A stretch of 64,000 nt of DNA, from NCBI GenBank assembly GCA_950295325.1, contig OX485808.1, positions 43,175,180-43,239,179 of the forward strand, read 5' to 3'. Position numbers and translations under genes: made by a program. The notes under the pieces were generated by a model that saw only the letters and a program-made list of their open reading frames with translations, was not told the origin of the DNA and did not search any database. This document shows, one piece after another, positions 47,357 to 59,621 of this stretch; the stretch's first letter is position 1, and the number at the start of each line of letters is the position of its first letter. Source of the stretch: Polytrichum commune (taxonomy: Eukaryota > Streptophyta > Polytrichopsida > Polytrichales > Polytrichaceae).

Positions 47357-49170
47357 TAGATAAAATTTCATGAAAAACAAGAGAATTGTTCTCTTTTCTT
47401 TCTATTCGAACCAACGAACTTTCATTTGAATATTGAATAGGTTATAACATAGTTTCATATCATTGATAGGAAAATTGGGCAATATACTCCATAACGTCTA
47501 TAATGTCACCCTTTGAAATGTCACTCCCTTGGTCATATTCCAAAACCATGGGGAACAAATGTGCTCAATTTGAATCTCCCTCCTTGTTGTCACATTTCCC
47601 TCCCACGTTGTCATTAAAATAATCCACCAATAAATCTATACCACACGTTTGCATGCATCACATTGTCATCATTGCACTATTGACTTTGTGTAATTTCATA
47701 ATGTCACATGCTACACTAATTCTCTATCACCATGCATCCATGTTAACATTACAAACCTCTTTAATACCACACGTGCTTTGGTTACCACAAAGCATTATAT
47801 CAGGGAGGTTATAGTGTACTAGAAGAAGTGGGCTACCTAATTGGAATTAAAAACATACAACCACATAGGAACCCTCTAAATCACCTTAGCTTAGTGGAAG
47901 CTCATTGCTATGTGCCCAAAGTTCGTGATGTTTACGTAAACTCATTCATTAGGAAAGTGAAACGCATAGAGCTATTCCATGGCTTGGAGAAATATAATAT
48001 AATATAATGTAATAATGTTTCTGATTCAAATAATATACTTTATATTATTTGACCCTATAATAGCATTAAAAATTCCAACACAAAAAGCTCTCAACATGCA
48101 AGGACCTTGGTTTTACTAGAGCCCCTTCATCCACAATGGCCGAGTTTACATATATGCCATGGATTCTAGGCCATTGTTATTTGATCAACAGGTTGTTACA
48201 CCAACTTAAGGTGGATGTGCCTAATATAATTAAACATCTTAATTAAGCACCTATAGTTGAGTGGTATGTGGTTAGGTTTGGCTCCAACATTGGATACCAA
48301 AAAAACACATGACTAATAATAGATTGAACTACATGTGCATAATATCTTAATCATTCTAAGCTCAATAATCAACACAATTTTAAGGGGGGGGGGGGTGGGC
48401 GCCTATATGACCACTTAAGGAGAATGAGAATCTTCACTTGAAAATGAACAAGTTCTAAATAAGGAGCTCCAAAAAGGATGCAAATTATTACACAATGTAT
48501 TAGGGTTGGTTTTTTTTTTCTATAAAGGGAGCCCTAGTAGTTGGTTGTGAATCCTTCCATATAAATTCCACGACACGTGAGTATGTATTCTTCCATGACA
48601 AATTGCCCAGCCATGTTGGCTATCTGAATTATTAATACTAAATATGATTTTTTGTAGTGGGCAATTTTTTTGAATATCCACATGCATGTCCACCTTTGCA
48701 AAGTGATAATACACATGCTGAGTACTATTCAGTTTACAAGGATGACCTGACAAAAATGGGGAATCATGCCTACAAAAATCTTGACATTAAGGGATTGAAC
48801 ACCCTAATGCCGAGTAATTTTGTGTGAGAAAAAATGGCTATGGCCTCGGGTAACCATCTCTTACTAATCGCATGTTTCATATCCTAGGAGAGGTGGGCTA
48901 GTCGGAAATAGTAACCAATTTACGACCCATGCACCTTACATCCCCAAGTGCACCCATCCAAGTTCATCTACCATTTTTCATCCAAATGGGCCCACCGCCC
49001 TGAAGTAGCTTATGTCATTGGAATCATGAGGGCCCATGTCATCTGTGCCGAAAATGTGATGGAAGCCACTCACAACACTCCAAAAACATGGCCCCATAGT
49101 CTCCTTTTTCCATTCATAATACGGACAAAAACCAACCCCTCTAGCCCACCTGGCACATAGGATGGGCCCC
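47357..49170. other. AT-rich spacer without a recognisable gene
   Basis: It contains the second family C copy (about 47900-48190), a family D copy (about 48220-48460, resumed near 48790-48910) with a 12-base G tract at 48384-48395, and nothing coding that I can support. Confidence 0.55.
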
Positions 49171-49560
49171 ACTAAAACGGGTATCTCGAAACCCGGCCCG
49201 TCGTTGACTGGTGGATAGCGGGTGCCACGAGCGCGGGCCGCCTTGCTTGTGGGGTAGAAACTATTATAGGGTGTTTCTGGAACCCGGCCCGGCGTGGGTT
49301 GGGAAAGCCCGGATTCTGGACCCGGCCCGTCCTCGGCATGGCGCGGGCCACGTGGGACAGTTGTGAGCCAGATGTGACGGGTAAGTTCTGGAACCTTGCG
49401 CCAGCGTGGACCGGGAGGACGTGTTCTGGGGGAACAGGACGGGCCGGTCCGGGCCGTGAATGGACTCCACCCAGCCTAGGGAGGTGGGTGTAGCTATGGC
49501 GGGGCGGGGGAGGTTGAACGTGCAGTATAGGGCGGAGGTCCGTTGTACCAGTCGGCGACT
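49171..49560. other. GC-rich segment upstream of the flippase gene
   Basis: Base composition changes sharply here. The motif acccggcccg recurs (near 49193, 49281 and 49320) with related cgggccggtccgggccg. It sits at the boundary between AT-rich repeat sequence and the flippase leader, so it may be part of a CpG-rich promoter region or the end of an unrecognised GC-rich repeat. No transcription start can be read. Confidence 0.4.
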
Positions 49561-49931
49561 TGTAGTACGTCTGTCTACGATTCCCCCCTCCACACACATC
49601 TGGGTTGCGCTTCGCGCCTGCACCTGCAAAGCTCTTTAATTGAATTTCTGCGATTTTCGAGGGTTTTTTGCGGAATTTTGAGGCATTTTCCCGTTCGGTC
49701 TTGTCGGAGTTTTCGGGCGCAAGTGCGTGAGTTGCCATTCCGCGGGTTTAGGAGGAGGCGATCCGAAAAGCGCAGCGGGCTCGGTGCCATCGTGTGTGCG
49801 TGGCAAGAAGAAGCATCTCAATATTATTGTGTCTGGTGGAAAATGGTGGCCGTTTGAGGGAGTGGTTAGGTTGTTGCTGCGTGGCTGTTGTTGACTTGCG
49901 GGCGAGCGCAGGAGGCATGTGATGCGAAGGT

Positions 49932-50710
49932 GATTTTCCATCCCTCTGCCGCACCTCGACACATTGGAATGTTGTAGTTGAGCGGGAGGTTTTATGGAAG
50001 CTTGATCAAGTTTTTTAGACGATTGAGAGGGACGTGAGGCAGGAGGAGTTGGCATCCCGACTGACCGACTTTGACTCTGAAGCGCGACATCGGCCGAGAA
50101 GAGGAGGCTCTTTCTATTTACCGTGGATTACGCATTCTGTCATCGAAGCCAAATAGAAGCTCGATGAGAATCTGGTTATTTTCTGGTGATTTTCATCCAT
50201 CTGCCGCACCTTGGACGTATTGGAGTGTTGTAGTCGTGGGGAACTTATTTGGAAGCTTGATCGAGTTTTTTTCAACGAGTGAGAGGGACGTGAGGTAGGG
50301 AGGAGGAGTTGGCAGCCGCCTGAGTGACTGACTTCTGACTCCAAACTAGGACATCGGCCGAGAAGCGTAGGCTGTTTTGTATTTATCGCGGATTTCACAT
50401 TTCTGTCCGAGTCGAAGCCTTTTTCATCGAAGTCAAATAGAATCTCGATTAGAATGTGGTTATTATTTTCTGGCGATTTTCATCCCTCTGCCGCACCTCG
50501 GACACATTAGAGTGTTGTAGTCGAGCGGGAGGATTTTTTGGAAGCTTGATCGAGATTTCGAACGAGCGAGACTTCTGACTACGAAGCGTGACATCTGCCG
50601 AGAAGAGGATGCTGTTTTGTATTTACCGTGGATTTCTATCCGAGTCGAAGACTTTTTCATCGAAGTTAAATAGAAGCTCGATTTGAAACGGGTTATTTCT
50701 TCTGGTCGTA
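49932..50710. repeat. Three tandem repeats of 240-290 bp in the flippase upstream/leader region
   Basis: Copies start at 49932, 50188 and 50475. Each runs from 'gattttcatccctctgccgc' through 'ttggaagcttgatcgag', 'gacatcggccgagaag' and 'tcgaagtcaaatagaagctc' to 'ggttattttctgg'. They are diverged by substitutions and small indels. They lie about 2 kb before the start codon, in what is either promoter or leader sequence. Confidence 0.85.
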
Positions 50711-51975
50711 CGAAATGGCCGCCGCTTGTTGACGAAAACGTTTGGGCGTTCTGAAACCATTTTCGCTACTGCGTGTCAACATTGTCAACGTGCGTTATTT
50801 AGTCATTCTCTTACGCCTCTCTAACTTATCCCTCTCATTTCTTCCGACAGATTTATCATCAGCAGGGATTCAATCACGAGCTTCAAACTGCGCGTTAATT
50901 CACTTTATGATACACTTATCGTTGACCTTACGTAAGCGGGTCGTGCTGTGAATTCTGGCGATAGACTACAGAAATGGTTGCTCTCACACTTCCGTATGCG
51001 TAGTTCCGAGAAACTGAGAGCTTGAGCCCGAGTTTTGGAAGAAGTTTGCACCCGGCGCTATTTATCCACGAATAGCTAGCTACATGAATTAGGGAGACGA
51101 GTAGCAGAGAAGTAAGGTGCCAGTATTTTTTATCATTGCGCAGCCTGAAGATTCACCGCTACACTCGAGAGCTCCTCCGTCTGCCTTGAAACTAAGAGAG
51201 TCCTGATTATTTGTTCGTAACTTCACTCTCTCTTATCGCTTTGAAGTATATCAAGATGGAGACATAATCGCAAGCTTTCTAAGCTCGAGTTGCCAGTCAA
51301 ATTTTCACGGAATATAGTCTGTTGAGGGAATAGTTATGGCTGAAGTTTTGATTATTTGTGCGTAACTTCCTCTCCCTTGCCGCTATGAAGTATATCAAGA
51401 TGGAGAGATGATTGCAAGGTTTCTAAGCTTGAGTTGTCAATCGACGTTCCACGGAATATAGTCTCTTGCGGGAATAGTTGTGGCTAAGGTCGTGACGGCG
51501 GCGGGCATATTTCATCTTTATTGCGTCAGTCTTTTATACTGGTTTGCGGCCGACTTTAGAGCTCCACAGAATGTCATGGAAGTTGGAAATTTATGAAGTT
51601 CCGAGTTTTTGAAGTCTCCCCGAGCTCAAAAGAACGGAGCTCTTCTTCGCAAGAAATTATCCTCTCAGAATTTAGATTGGAATGCCCTTCGATTTTCTGG
51701 TGGAGGTCTATTGTGTCCGACTTAAAGTTTAGTGTCGTGCCTAAAACCTGCAAGCGCTGTCCTGAAACTTGGGTTCGCATAATAATTTTTTTCTCTGATG
51801 CGATTTCCCTCTCCGTTATTGGAAGGAGAACGAGTCAAAGAGCAAGCCTGTACGATAATCCCTTAGTGTATGAGAACCAGGTGTGTAGGTTTTCTTAGAC
51901 TTTGAGCATAGTTGCTTCACAATTGTGATGATCGCGGTTGACTGATCAGAATATTTTGATTATTACTATCGCAGA

Positions 51976-52027
51976 TTGAAGTAGCTCAGTCAGCAAACGG
52001 TGGTGGATCCCTACCTCGGATGAAAGG
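51976..52027 (+). other. Possible small 5' untranslated exon of the flippase gene
   Basis: This segment is bordered by a good acceptor (tactatcgcag) and donor (gaaag|gtacgt). A further acceptor (ctcaccag, ending 52741) lies nine bases before the start codon at 52751. Joining it to the coding exon does not extend the reading frame in phase, so it would be leader rather than coding. No transcript evidence is available. Confidence 0.35.
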
Positions 52028-52750
52028 TACGTTTGTCGATGTCGCTCTTGCTCCTTTTTCTTTCTCTTTCAGTTTGTAGGGTCTCGCACTTTGCTCCAAC
52101 GTTGTCCGTCTCAAGCAAGCTCAACGATACTAGGTTTCGATTGGTGAACAGCACTGTATATATTCCTTCCTGTGTTGCAACCTACCGATTTGACATTAAT
52201 GTGAATGTGTAGTTATCTGTACATATATCTCGGACATATAATCTTTGAGAGGAGTTTCTCCAGGTTATCGTCCTGCGTTTACCTGGTACATGAGGAATTT
52301 TAGGGTCCAAGGTGAATTTGCAAAAAGCACGCTTATCTATATTCTAGTGGATTTGTGAAAGATTCCGATGGCATTTACTGTGTGAATTGAGCCCTAATAG
52401 AATTTTTTTGGCCATGGGATTTGCAGATGAGAAGATTTTAGTATAAGGTTGTCATGGTCCAAAGATGTTACAGACAGGGCTCTGACATTTCAGATGAGGG
52501 CTGTCACAAACTATCTTCGAGATCGAGGAGATTTTCAGCGCTGCTCTTATCTTGTTCATATAAATAGGGACAGGACAAGGAGGAATTGCAGCGGCATCAG
52601 CACTTGTCAGGTTCTTAAGTATTGGTCTCACTGAGACCGCTATTTCAATAACGCCACGCCCCTAGTCTTTCGCCTCTACGGGTATACCTTGAAAGTCCAA
52701 TAGTCAATGGCCACAATTGCTTCCCATCTGTTCCTCACCAGGCTTCCTTG

Positions 52751-55700
52751 ATGAGCAATTTAAATTCTCCTGTCAAAGACGGATCGTTTGAGGAATCAGT
52801 ACCTCCTACTGATGGTCAGTCAAATGTCATTGTTGCCGAACCCTCTGAAAAGTATGTAAGTGAACCTCGTATTCCTGTAGAGGAGACCACGAGCGGGCAT
52901 TATCCGAGGTCGGAAACTTCTGTGACCTTGGATGATGCTTTCATGCCTGATTTTGAGTCTTCCAGTCGGCCATCTGAGGACTTGCCTCCGCGAGTAAGCA
53001 ATGGGGGTCAAATTGGTGATGAGGCAGAGAGGCAAACCCAGGAGGAAATTGAACCTAGCAGAATGTCGAAGGCGATTCCTGCCTCCCAATCCAGGAGGGC
53101 GAGCTCAGTCCGGATACGCGAAGGGGTTCAGCCTGACGGAATCAGGAGGACTTATACGGGTTCGGAAAGATTATCAAGTCCAGGGAGGATATCGGGCTCA
53201 CGCCGATTCTCTGGCGCACGAACACTGTCGGGTACACGATGGCCTAGTGAAAAAGATTTGCTGAAGCAAAGGATTATATTTATAAACAATGCAGAGAGGA
53301 GCAATGAAAAGTTTACTATGGCAGGGAACACGGTTCGGACGAGCAAGTACTCTTTCTTAACATTTATTCCCAAGAATTTGTTTGAGCAATTCCATCGAAT
53401 CGCTTATATCTACTTTCTCCTCATTGTCATTCTCAATCAGATTCCGCAGCTTGCGGTTTTTGGGAGAACCGCTTCTCTCTTCCCCCTTATCCTGGTTCTA
53501 GTGGTCACCGCCATTAAAGATGGCTACGAGGACTGGGGTCGACATAGATCAGATCGGAAGGAGAATAACCGAATGTCATTGGTACTTCAAGAGGGCGAGT
53601 ATCAATACAAGAAATGGAAACACATTCGAGTGGGGGAGTTGGTAAAAGTCCATGCCAACGAGACCGTTCCTTGTGACATGGTTGTGCTTGCAACAAGCGA
53701 CCCATCAGGGGTATGTTATGTGGAAACCCTAAATCTTGACGGGGAGTCAAATTTAAAAAGCAGGTATGCAAGGCAAGAGACAGCGGACAGGATTTCTCAA
53801 GATCAGCCTGTAAATGGATTTCTTGTCTGCGAGCTTCCCAATAGGAACATCTATGAATTCCAAGGCTACATGGATTTGGGGTCTGGACAGCTATCTCTGG
53901 CGGCCAATAATATCGTCTTGCGGGGATGTGAGGTGAAAAACACATCCTGGATCGTCGGGGTTGTTGTATATGCAGGGAGAGAGACGAAGGCGATGTTGAA
54001 TAGCTCTGGAGCTCAGTCGAAGAGGAGTAGATTGGAAGAGTACATGAACAGGGAAACTGGCTGGCTAGCAGTTTTCCTAATCATCATATGCATCGTGGGT
54101 GGATTGGGAATGGGGATTTGGGTGAATTCAAATCGTGACTGGTTAAACATCATACCTTATTATAAGAAGACTGACTTGTCTGGAAAGAACTATAGGTTCT
54201 ATGGGAGCTGGGGTGAGGGAGTTATTGGGTTCCTGAGCTGCGTCATCAGGTTTCAAATTATGATTCCTTTGTCTTTATATATCTCAATGGAATTGGTACG
54301 ACTTGGTCAATCATACTTCATGACCCATGACACGGAAATGTACCATGAAGGCTCAAATTCAAAATTTCAGTGTCGGGCATTGAACATCAATGAGGACTTG
54401 GGCCAAATTAAGTACCTGTTTTCGGACAAGACGGGAACTCTTACGGAGAACAAGATGGAGTTTGACTCAGCAAGCATTGGAGGTGTGGATTACAGCAAAG
54501 CGAAGATCAGTGTGGAACCCGAAGCTGTGAAGATTGAAGGCTCAGTAAGACTTGAGGATACTCAGGTCGTACAAGGTGAGTCCACTGGCAGCAACTCTCC
54601 GCCGTTCCATTATTTACAGGACTTAAGCTGAATGTGTGCAGATGTGCAGATATTGACTGCGACCAATGTGAAAGCTCATCATGTGGATGACTTATGCACG
54701 CTTGATATTCTATAGAATTGAGTACGTATTGTCAATATCTACCACTAACTGCTGGCTTAATTCCAGAAATATTGAGCAGGCAAACGTGGAGACCAAAATC
54801 TGGGGCTAAAGTAGACCCAGATCTCGTTCGATTTTTGGCAAGTGCGCCTTCACCTGAACATGACGTCGTGTTTGAGTACTTCCTGGTTTTGGCAGCCTGT
54901 AACACCGTTGTCCCAACGAGGGTCAAGAAATCTGACTCTGGCCAGCTGGAAATGGAGGCAGTCAATAGCAGTGAGGAAAGTACAGGATTCATTGAGTATC
55001 AGGGGGAGTCGCCTGATGAGCAAGCATTAGTTGCTGCAGCGTCAGCCTATGGGTTTACTCTTCTAGAGAGGAATTCAAACAGCATAGTCATCGATTTCCG
55101 CGGAAACCGTAAAAAGTAAGCGTTTCAGTGCATTCAGTTGCCATACTTGTCTCGTTTGATGTGTGTGGTGGTTTGCTCATCCCGGATTTATTTTCTTTCT
55201 TTGTGGTCATCAAGTTGTACCCCTTTGCTTCTGCAGCCTGGTTACATTCAGTGGTTGATTCTTATAAATGTGATTTGTCCACTGAGCATTTTTTGTGGTG
55301 GAAGCAGGTACGATATATTGGGGATGCATGAATTTGACAGTGTGAGAAAGCGCATGTCAGTACTAGTCGAGGGTCCTGATGAGTCTATCAAGCTTCTCGT
55401 GAAGGGGGCTGATTCTTCGGTTATGAGCATTATTAGCCAAGGCGAGAATGGCGACTCATTGGCTCAGATACAGAGGCGTGCTGAAATTTCAAGTGCAACA
55501 TTGGCCCATTTGGATCGGTATTCCCGGGATGGTTTGCGGACTCTCGTCGTAGCGTCGAAAGAACTTTCACATAACGAGGTGAGTCTTAAGTCGAGTTCTG
55601 AAGTCGGGGAAGTTTGAACATGGACTAGACTTAAGAAGTCGGGGAAATTGGGAAGAATCGGAAATTTCAGCAATCTGTTCAAACCTTAGTACGAGCATAT

Positions 55701-58700
55701 TAAGCGTTACAAGAGTTGCACCTAGGCGTTTTAATCTTTGTCTACGTGGTGATGTTACATGTGTGCGTTGTTGGATGAAGGCTTGACAAGGATGCCAGTT
55801 ACTTCTCCTTTTCTAGTCTCAATGAAGTACGTTGTAAATTATCAAGTGGATGAAACTCATGAATTTCAGTCCTCACTGTTTTGAGTGGCAATGTCAGGTT
55901 GAGGCTTGGCATTTTCATTATGCCAAAGCGAGTACAGCTTTGCAAGACAGAGTAGGTATGCTACGAAATGCAGCAGCCTTGGTGGAGAATAATCTCAACC
56001 TTCTAGGTGCCACAGGGATTGAAGATAGACTCCAGGTCTGATTATCCTTCAGGCCCTTGTCGCCCCTTTGTACCTGTAGCCAATCAGCTAGATGTGCCAA
56101 CTATAAAAGTCTAGCACTGGTGTACATATTGAAGCGTTATTGTATTATCCAACGAAATCTACTATTTCAATAATAATGTATTGAAGTAATACTATTACTA
56201 TCCTTTCAATCGTAGGATTTCTCCTATGCCGCCAATTTTGTTTTTTAGTAGTTACTTTCGCAGGTTTGTTGGTCAAGATGTTTTATTAAGTGGTATTACC
56301 TCTTCGACCAATGATTTCCTCCTAAAATTTGTTGCTCATCTGCATGTTATTTGCAACAGGGTGGAGTTCCCGAGACTATACAATCGCTTAGGGATGCAGG
56401 AATTAAGGTATGGGTGCTGACAGGGGATAAGCAAGAGACGGCTATCTCCATAGGATTCTCTTGCCTGCTCCTCACTCACGATATGGAGAAAATTATAATA
56501 AATGAGGGCACAGTTGAGGGGTGCCGAGATAGAATCTTAGAAGCGAAAGCAAGATATGGCATCAAAACACCTTTGAAGAAGAGGAGGTGGTATTCCTGGA
56601 GGCGTCAAAACAGTGTGGAAGGCGTCAACCCTTATTCGGCCGAAGCAAATGCAGGTCCAGGAGAAGAGAGGAGCAGATTCAACCAACAACTAGCCCTCAT
56701 TATTGATGGCAACAGTCTGGTCCATGCATTGACAGGAGTACTGGAGGAAGATGTATGTGTCTTATCTGAATTGTTTGCTTGTTCAGGCAGTGAATCGCCT
56801 AGAATGATTAGTTGAGCCTAATAATCTGATGTACTTGAGGTATTCCTGTTCAGATTTTGTCCCTAATTTTTGTCTCGTTGGCGTGTTCACAGCTCTATGA
56901 ATTGGCAACGGCTTGTAAAGTAGTAATCTGCTGCCGAGTCGCACCTTTGCAGAAGGCTGGTATCGTTTCCCTCGTCAAGCGGAGAAGCCACGAGATGACT
57001 TTGGCAGTTGGCGATGGTCAGTTTTCTACACTCTTTCAAGGTTTTTCTCTGTTTTTCTGTCAAGTAGCATAAACAAATTTCTACACAAAGAGAACTTGCG
57101 AGAATGGCCGGGATGGTATTAGAAAATGCTGAGTAGTGTGAGCAGATTGCCCATTGTTTTGAATCAATCTGTGACGACCTCAGCTTTTAACATGGGTCGG
57201 TATTATGAGCAGGGGCCAATGATGTGTCAATGATTCAAATGGCTGATGTTGGAGTTGGTATCAGTGGGCAAGAGGGCAGGCAAGCTGTCATGGCATCTGA
57301 TTACGCCATGGGGCAATTCCGGTTTCTGAAGCGATTGCTTCTTGTACATGGTCATTGGAATTATGAGCGCCTAGGTTACATGGTTCTATACAACTTTTAT
57401 CGCAACGCTGTGTTTGTAATGTTGCTTTTCTGGTAAGTTTTCAAGTTCCTCTCTCAACTTGTCAAGTTACTGATTCCTTTCTTTCCTCGTGGTGATTTCA
57501 AAGTATGAGCAGATATATTGTCAATAACATGCAGACATTTTGAGATTGCGTCATTACACAAAAAACTCTGTTAGTGATCATTCCATGAGTACAAAGTCAC
57601 TCAATAAGAATAAGCACATGAGTGGCACCTGAGGAATCTGGCACATCTTCCTAGAAAGTGTCTGTCACTTGCATATTATATGGGAATGTCCCCTTCACAT
57701 AAATGAGATATGTGAAAAGCAGAGACACTGATACGCACAAACTTTTGTGTAGCAATTCCTGGCATCAGCTCCTTGATTCTGCACACTTGTGGCCTGCCAC
57801 GCTGTTTTCTTGAAACACTAAACGACGTGTGCCTTTTGTGTGCATATGCAGGTTTATTTTTTATGCAGCCTTCTCACCGCAGTCAGCTATGACTGACTGG
57901 AACTTAGTCTTCTTCTCCCTCCTCTACACATCCGTCCCCACAGTTGTGGTTGGGATTCTCGACAAGGACTTGAGCGCAAGGACACTATACAAATACCCAC
58001 AACTGTATGGTTCCGGCCAGAGGGGAGAGGCGTACAACCAGCCCCTTTTCTGGGCGTACATGCTGGACACACTTTATCAAAGCCTGGTTCTCTTCTATGT
58101 TCCCTATTTCATCTACGAGAAAAGCGATGTCGACCTTTACGGCCTGGGCCTGGTGTGGTGCATGGCAGTCGTCATCTTGGTCAATACCCATCTGGCGATG
58201 GACATCAATCGGTGGACGTGGATTGAACATGCTGCCATTTGGGGTTCCACCTTGGCAACCTACTTATGCCAAGTAATTATGGACGCTGTCACCTTTTCGT
58301 CTGACCTCCTCCCTAATCACTGGTAACAACCTCCACACTTTGCATGAGATTCCCAGGATGTGTTTTGACCAAACTAGAACAATGGGCGAGTGGCCCTACA
58401 TGGTAACGGATCGATAGATGATTTGATATTGTAATGAATTCCGTAATCCTTGAATGCATGTAGTGGGATTTAATGGAGATGATCTAATTACAAATCTATA
58501 GGAGGAATGTTTTGAGCTTGAATGGATGAGGTACAAACGCATGTGATAATTCCCCTTGGCCATGTGTGTGTACCACATTTCAATTTTGTCATAAATGCCT
58601 GTAATAACTATTGTAGTGAAAGGACCAAATGATAAGTGGCATTTTTTTTACTTCAAATATGGCTCGGCTAGTTCTCATTCTCTCATTGAGTGGAAATGTT

Positions 58701-59621
58701 GAGAACTACCTAAAGTTTGAAAATTGCCTTAGCTTCAAAACCCATGCATGAGTGTAGTGGGATTCAGTTGGGAAAAATTACCCACAAATCAACCCATAGG
58801 AGAAAAGGTTCCAAGTCTGAATGTGTGGGAGGTAATGTAAAGCAGGCCTAATTCAGTGCCTCATCTTAAATGAACACCTATATTGAGTGTCGTGTGGTTA
58901 GGTGTGGATCTAAGAACGGACACCAAAAAGAAATGGATTCAAAAGAGATTGGACTATGTGCTCAAAATTTGTAATTTATTTTGGCCTCAATTGTCAACAT
59001 AATTAGGGGGACATGTGTGATCATTCAATGAGAGAATCTTCACATTGACTATGAATAAGATTTTCATATAAGCTCCAAAAATTATGAGGAATATGGCTAT
59101 GGGCACAATTTGGGTTTGCTAATCATCTTGCACTCATTGCGTGTTTCATATCCTACTAGAAGTGGGTGCAGGACTTACCTCACACTTGTATGCAATGATT
59201 CTTCCCCCCGGGCCATGTGTTCTGTGCTACATTTCAATTTTGTCACAGCATACTAACTTTCGGCTTTACTAGTGAAAGGATGAATTTGTAAGTGATATTC
59301 GTTCGACTGTAAATATGCTCTTGGCTAAGTGATTTTGTGGGTCTTGTGTGCAGGGTCGTGTTTCACATGAGCAACACATGGAGATTCTGGTTTGCTCTAC
59401 TATTGACTGTAATTATAGCGTTGTTGCCCCGATTCTGTATTAAAGTTCTGAAGCAACGGTTCTGGCCCTCTGACATTCAGAGAGCACGGGAAGCTGAGGT
59501 TCTTGGCTGCATTGGCGACGCCAATAATTCTTCACAAAGTGGGACAGCTATGGAACTTAGGGAAGTGTCCCATTCTTTGAGATCATCAAACAAGCTCCTT
59601 ACATCCCCAACCCCTGTTTGA
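52751..59621 (+). CDS. P4-type ATPase, phospholipid flippase (ALA1-like), nine exons
   Basis: Exons: 52751-54575, 54767-55115, 55308-55578, 55898-56035, 56360-56752, 56893-57016, 57213-57432, 57852-58322, 59354-59621. All joins keep frame and give 1,352 residues. P4-ATPases move phospholipids from the outer to the inner leaflet and usually work with a CDC50/ALIS subunit. Seen in order: a disordered Ser/Arg-rich N-terminus (about 170 residues), the [12 protein letters not shown] block, TM1-2 (about 217-260), the actuator DGES at 330-333, TM3-4 with [13 protein letters not shown], the phosphorylated Asp559 in [54 protein letters not shown] near 1031, and six C-terminal membrane segments. It has PLSL where the family usually has PISL in TM4. 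The N-terminal region is longer than in Arabidopsis ALA1 (about 1,158 residues in total). The ATG follows a splice acceptor by nine bases, so the leader is spliced. Confidence 0.95.
58323..59353 (+). repeat. Flippase intron 8 with tandem duplications and a family D repeat
   Basis: At 1,031 bp this is the longest intron of the gene. Segments near 58456 and 58745 are diverged direct copies (gtagtgggat ... aggag ... tgaatg). Another pair, near 58560 and 59205, shares 'ggccatgtgt' and acatttcaattttgtca. Between them (about 58860-59175) is a family D dispersed repeat with 'gattggactatgtgctcaaa'. The splice sites themselves look normal. Confidence 0.7.

Noticed and set aside
47117-47373. Asp-Met, Ile-His and Tyr-Pro repeat ORFs
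   Set aside because: Direct translation of the hexanucleotide microsatellite in different frames.
49172-49738. 188-codon minus-strand ORF in the GC-rich segment
   Set aside because: Compositional: rich in Pro/Arg, with overlapping ORFs in other frames and no domain.
51593-51898. 101-codon ORF upstream of the flippase, considered as an extra N-terminal exon
   Set aside because: Joining it through the 51976-52027 segment to the main exon does not keep frame, and the ATG at 52751 with a conserved downstream frame is sufficient.
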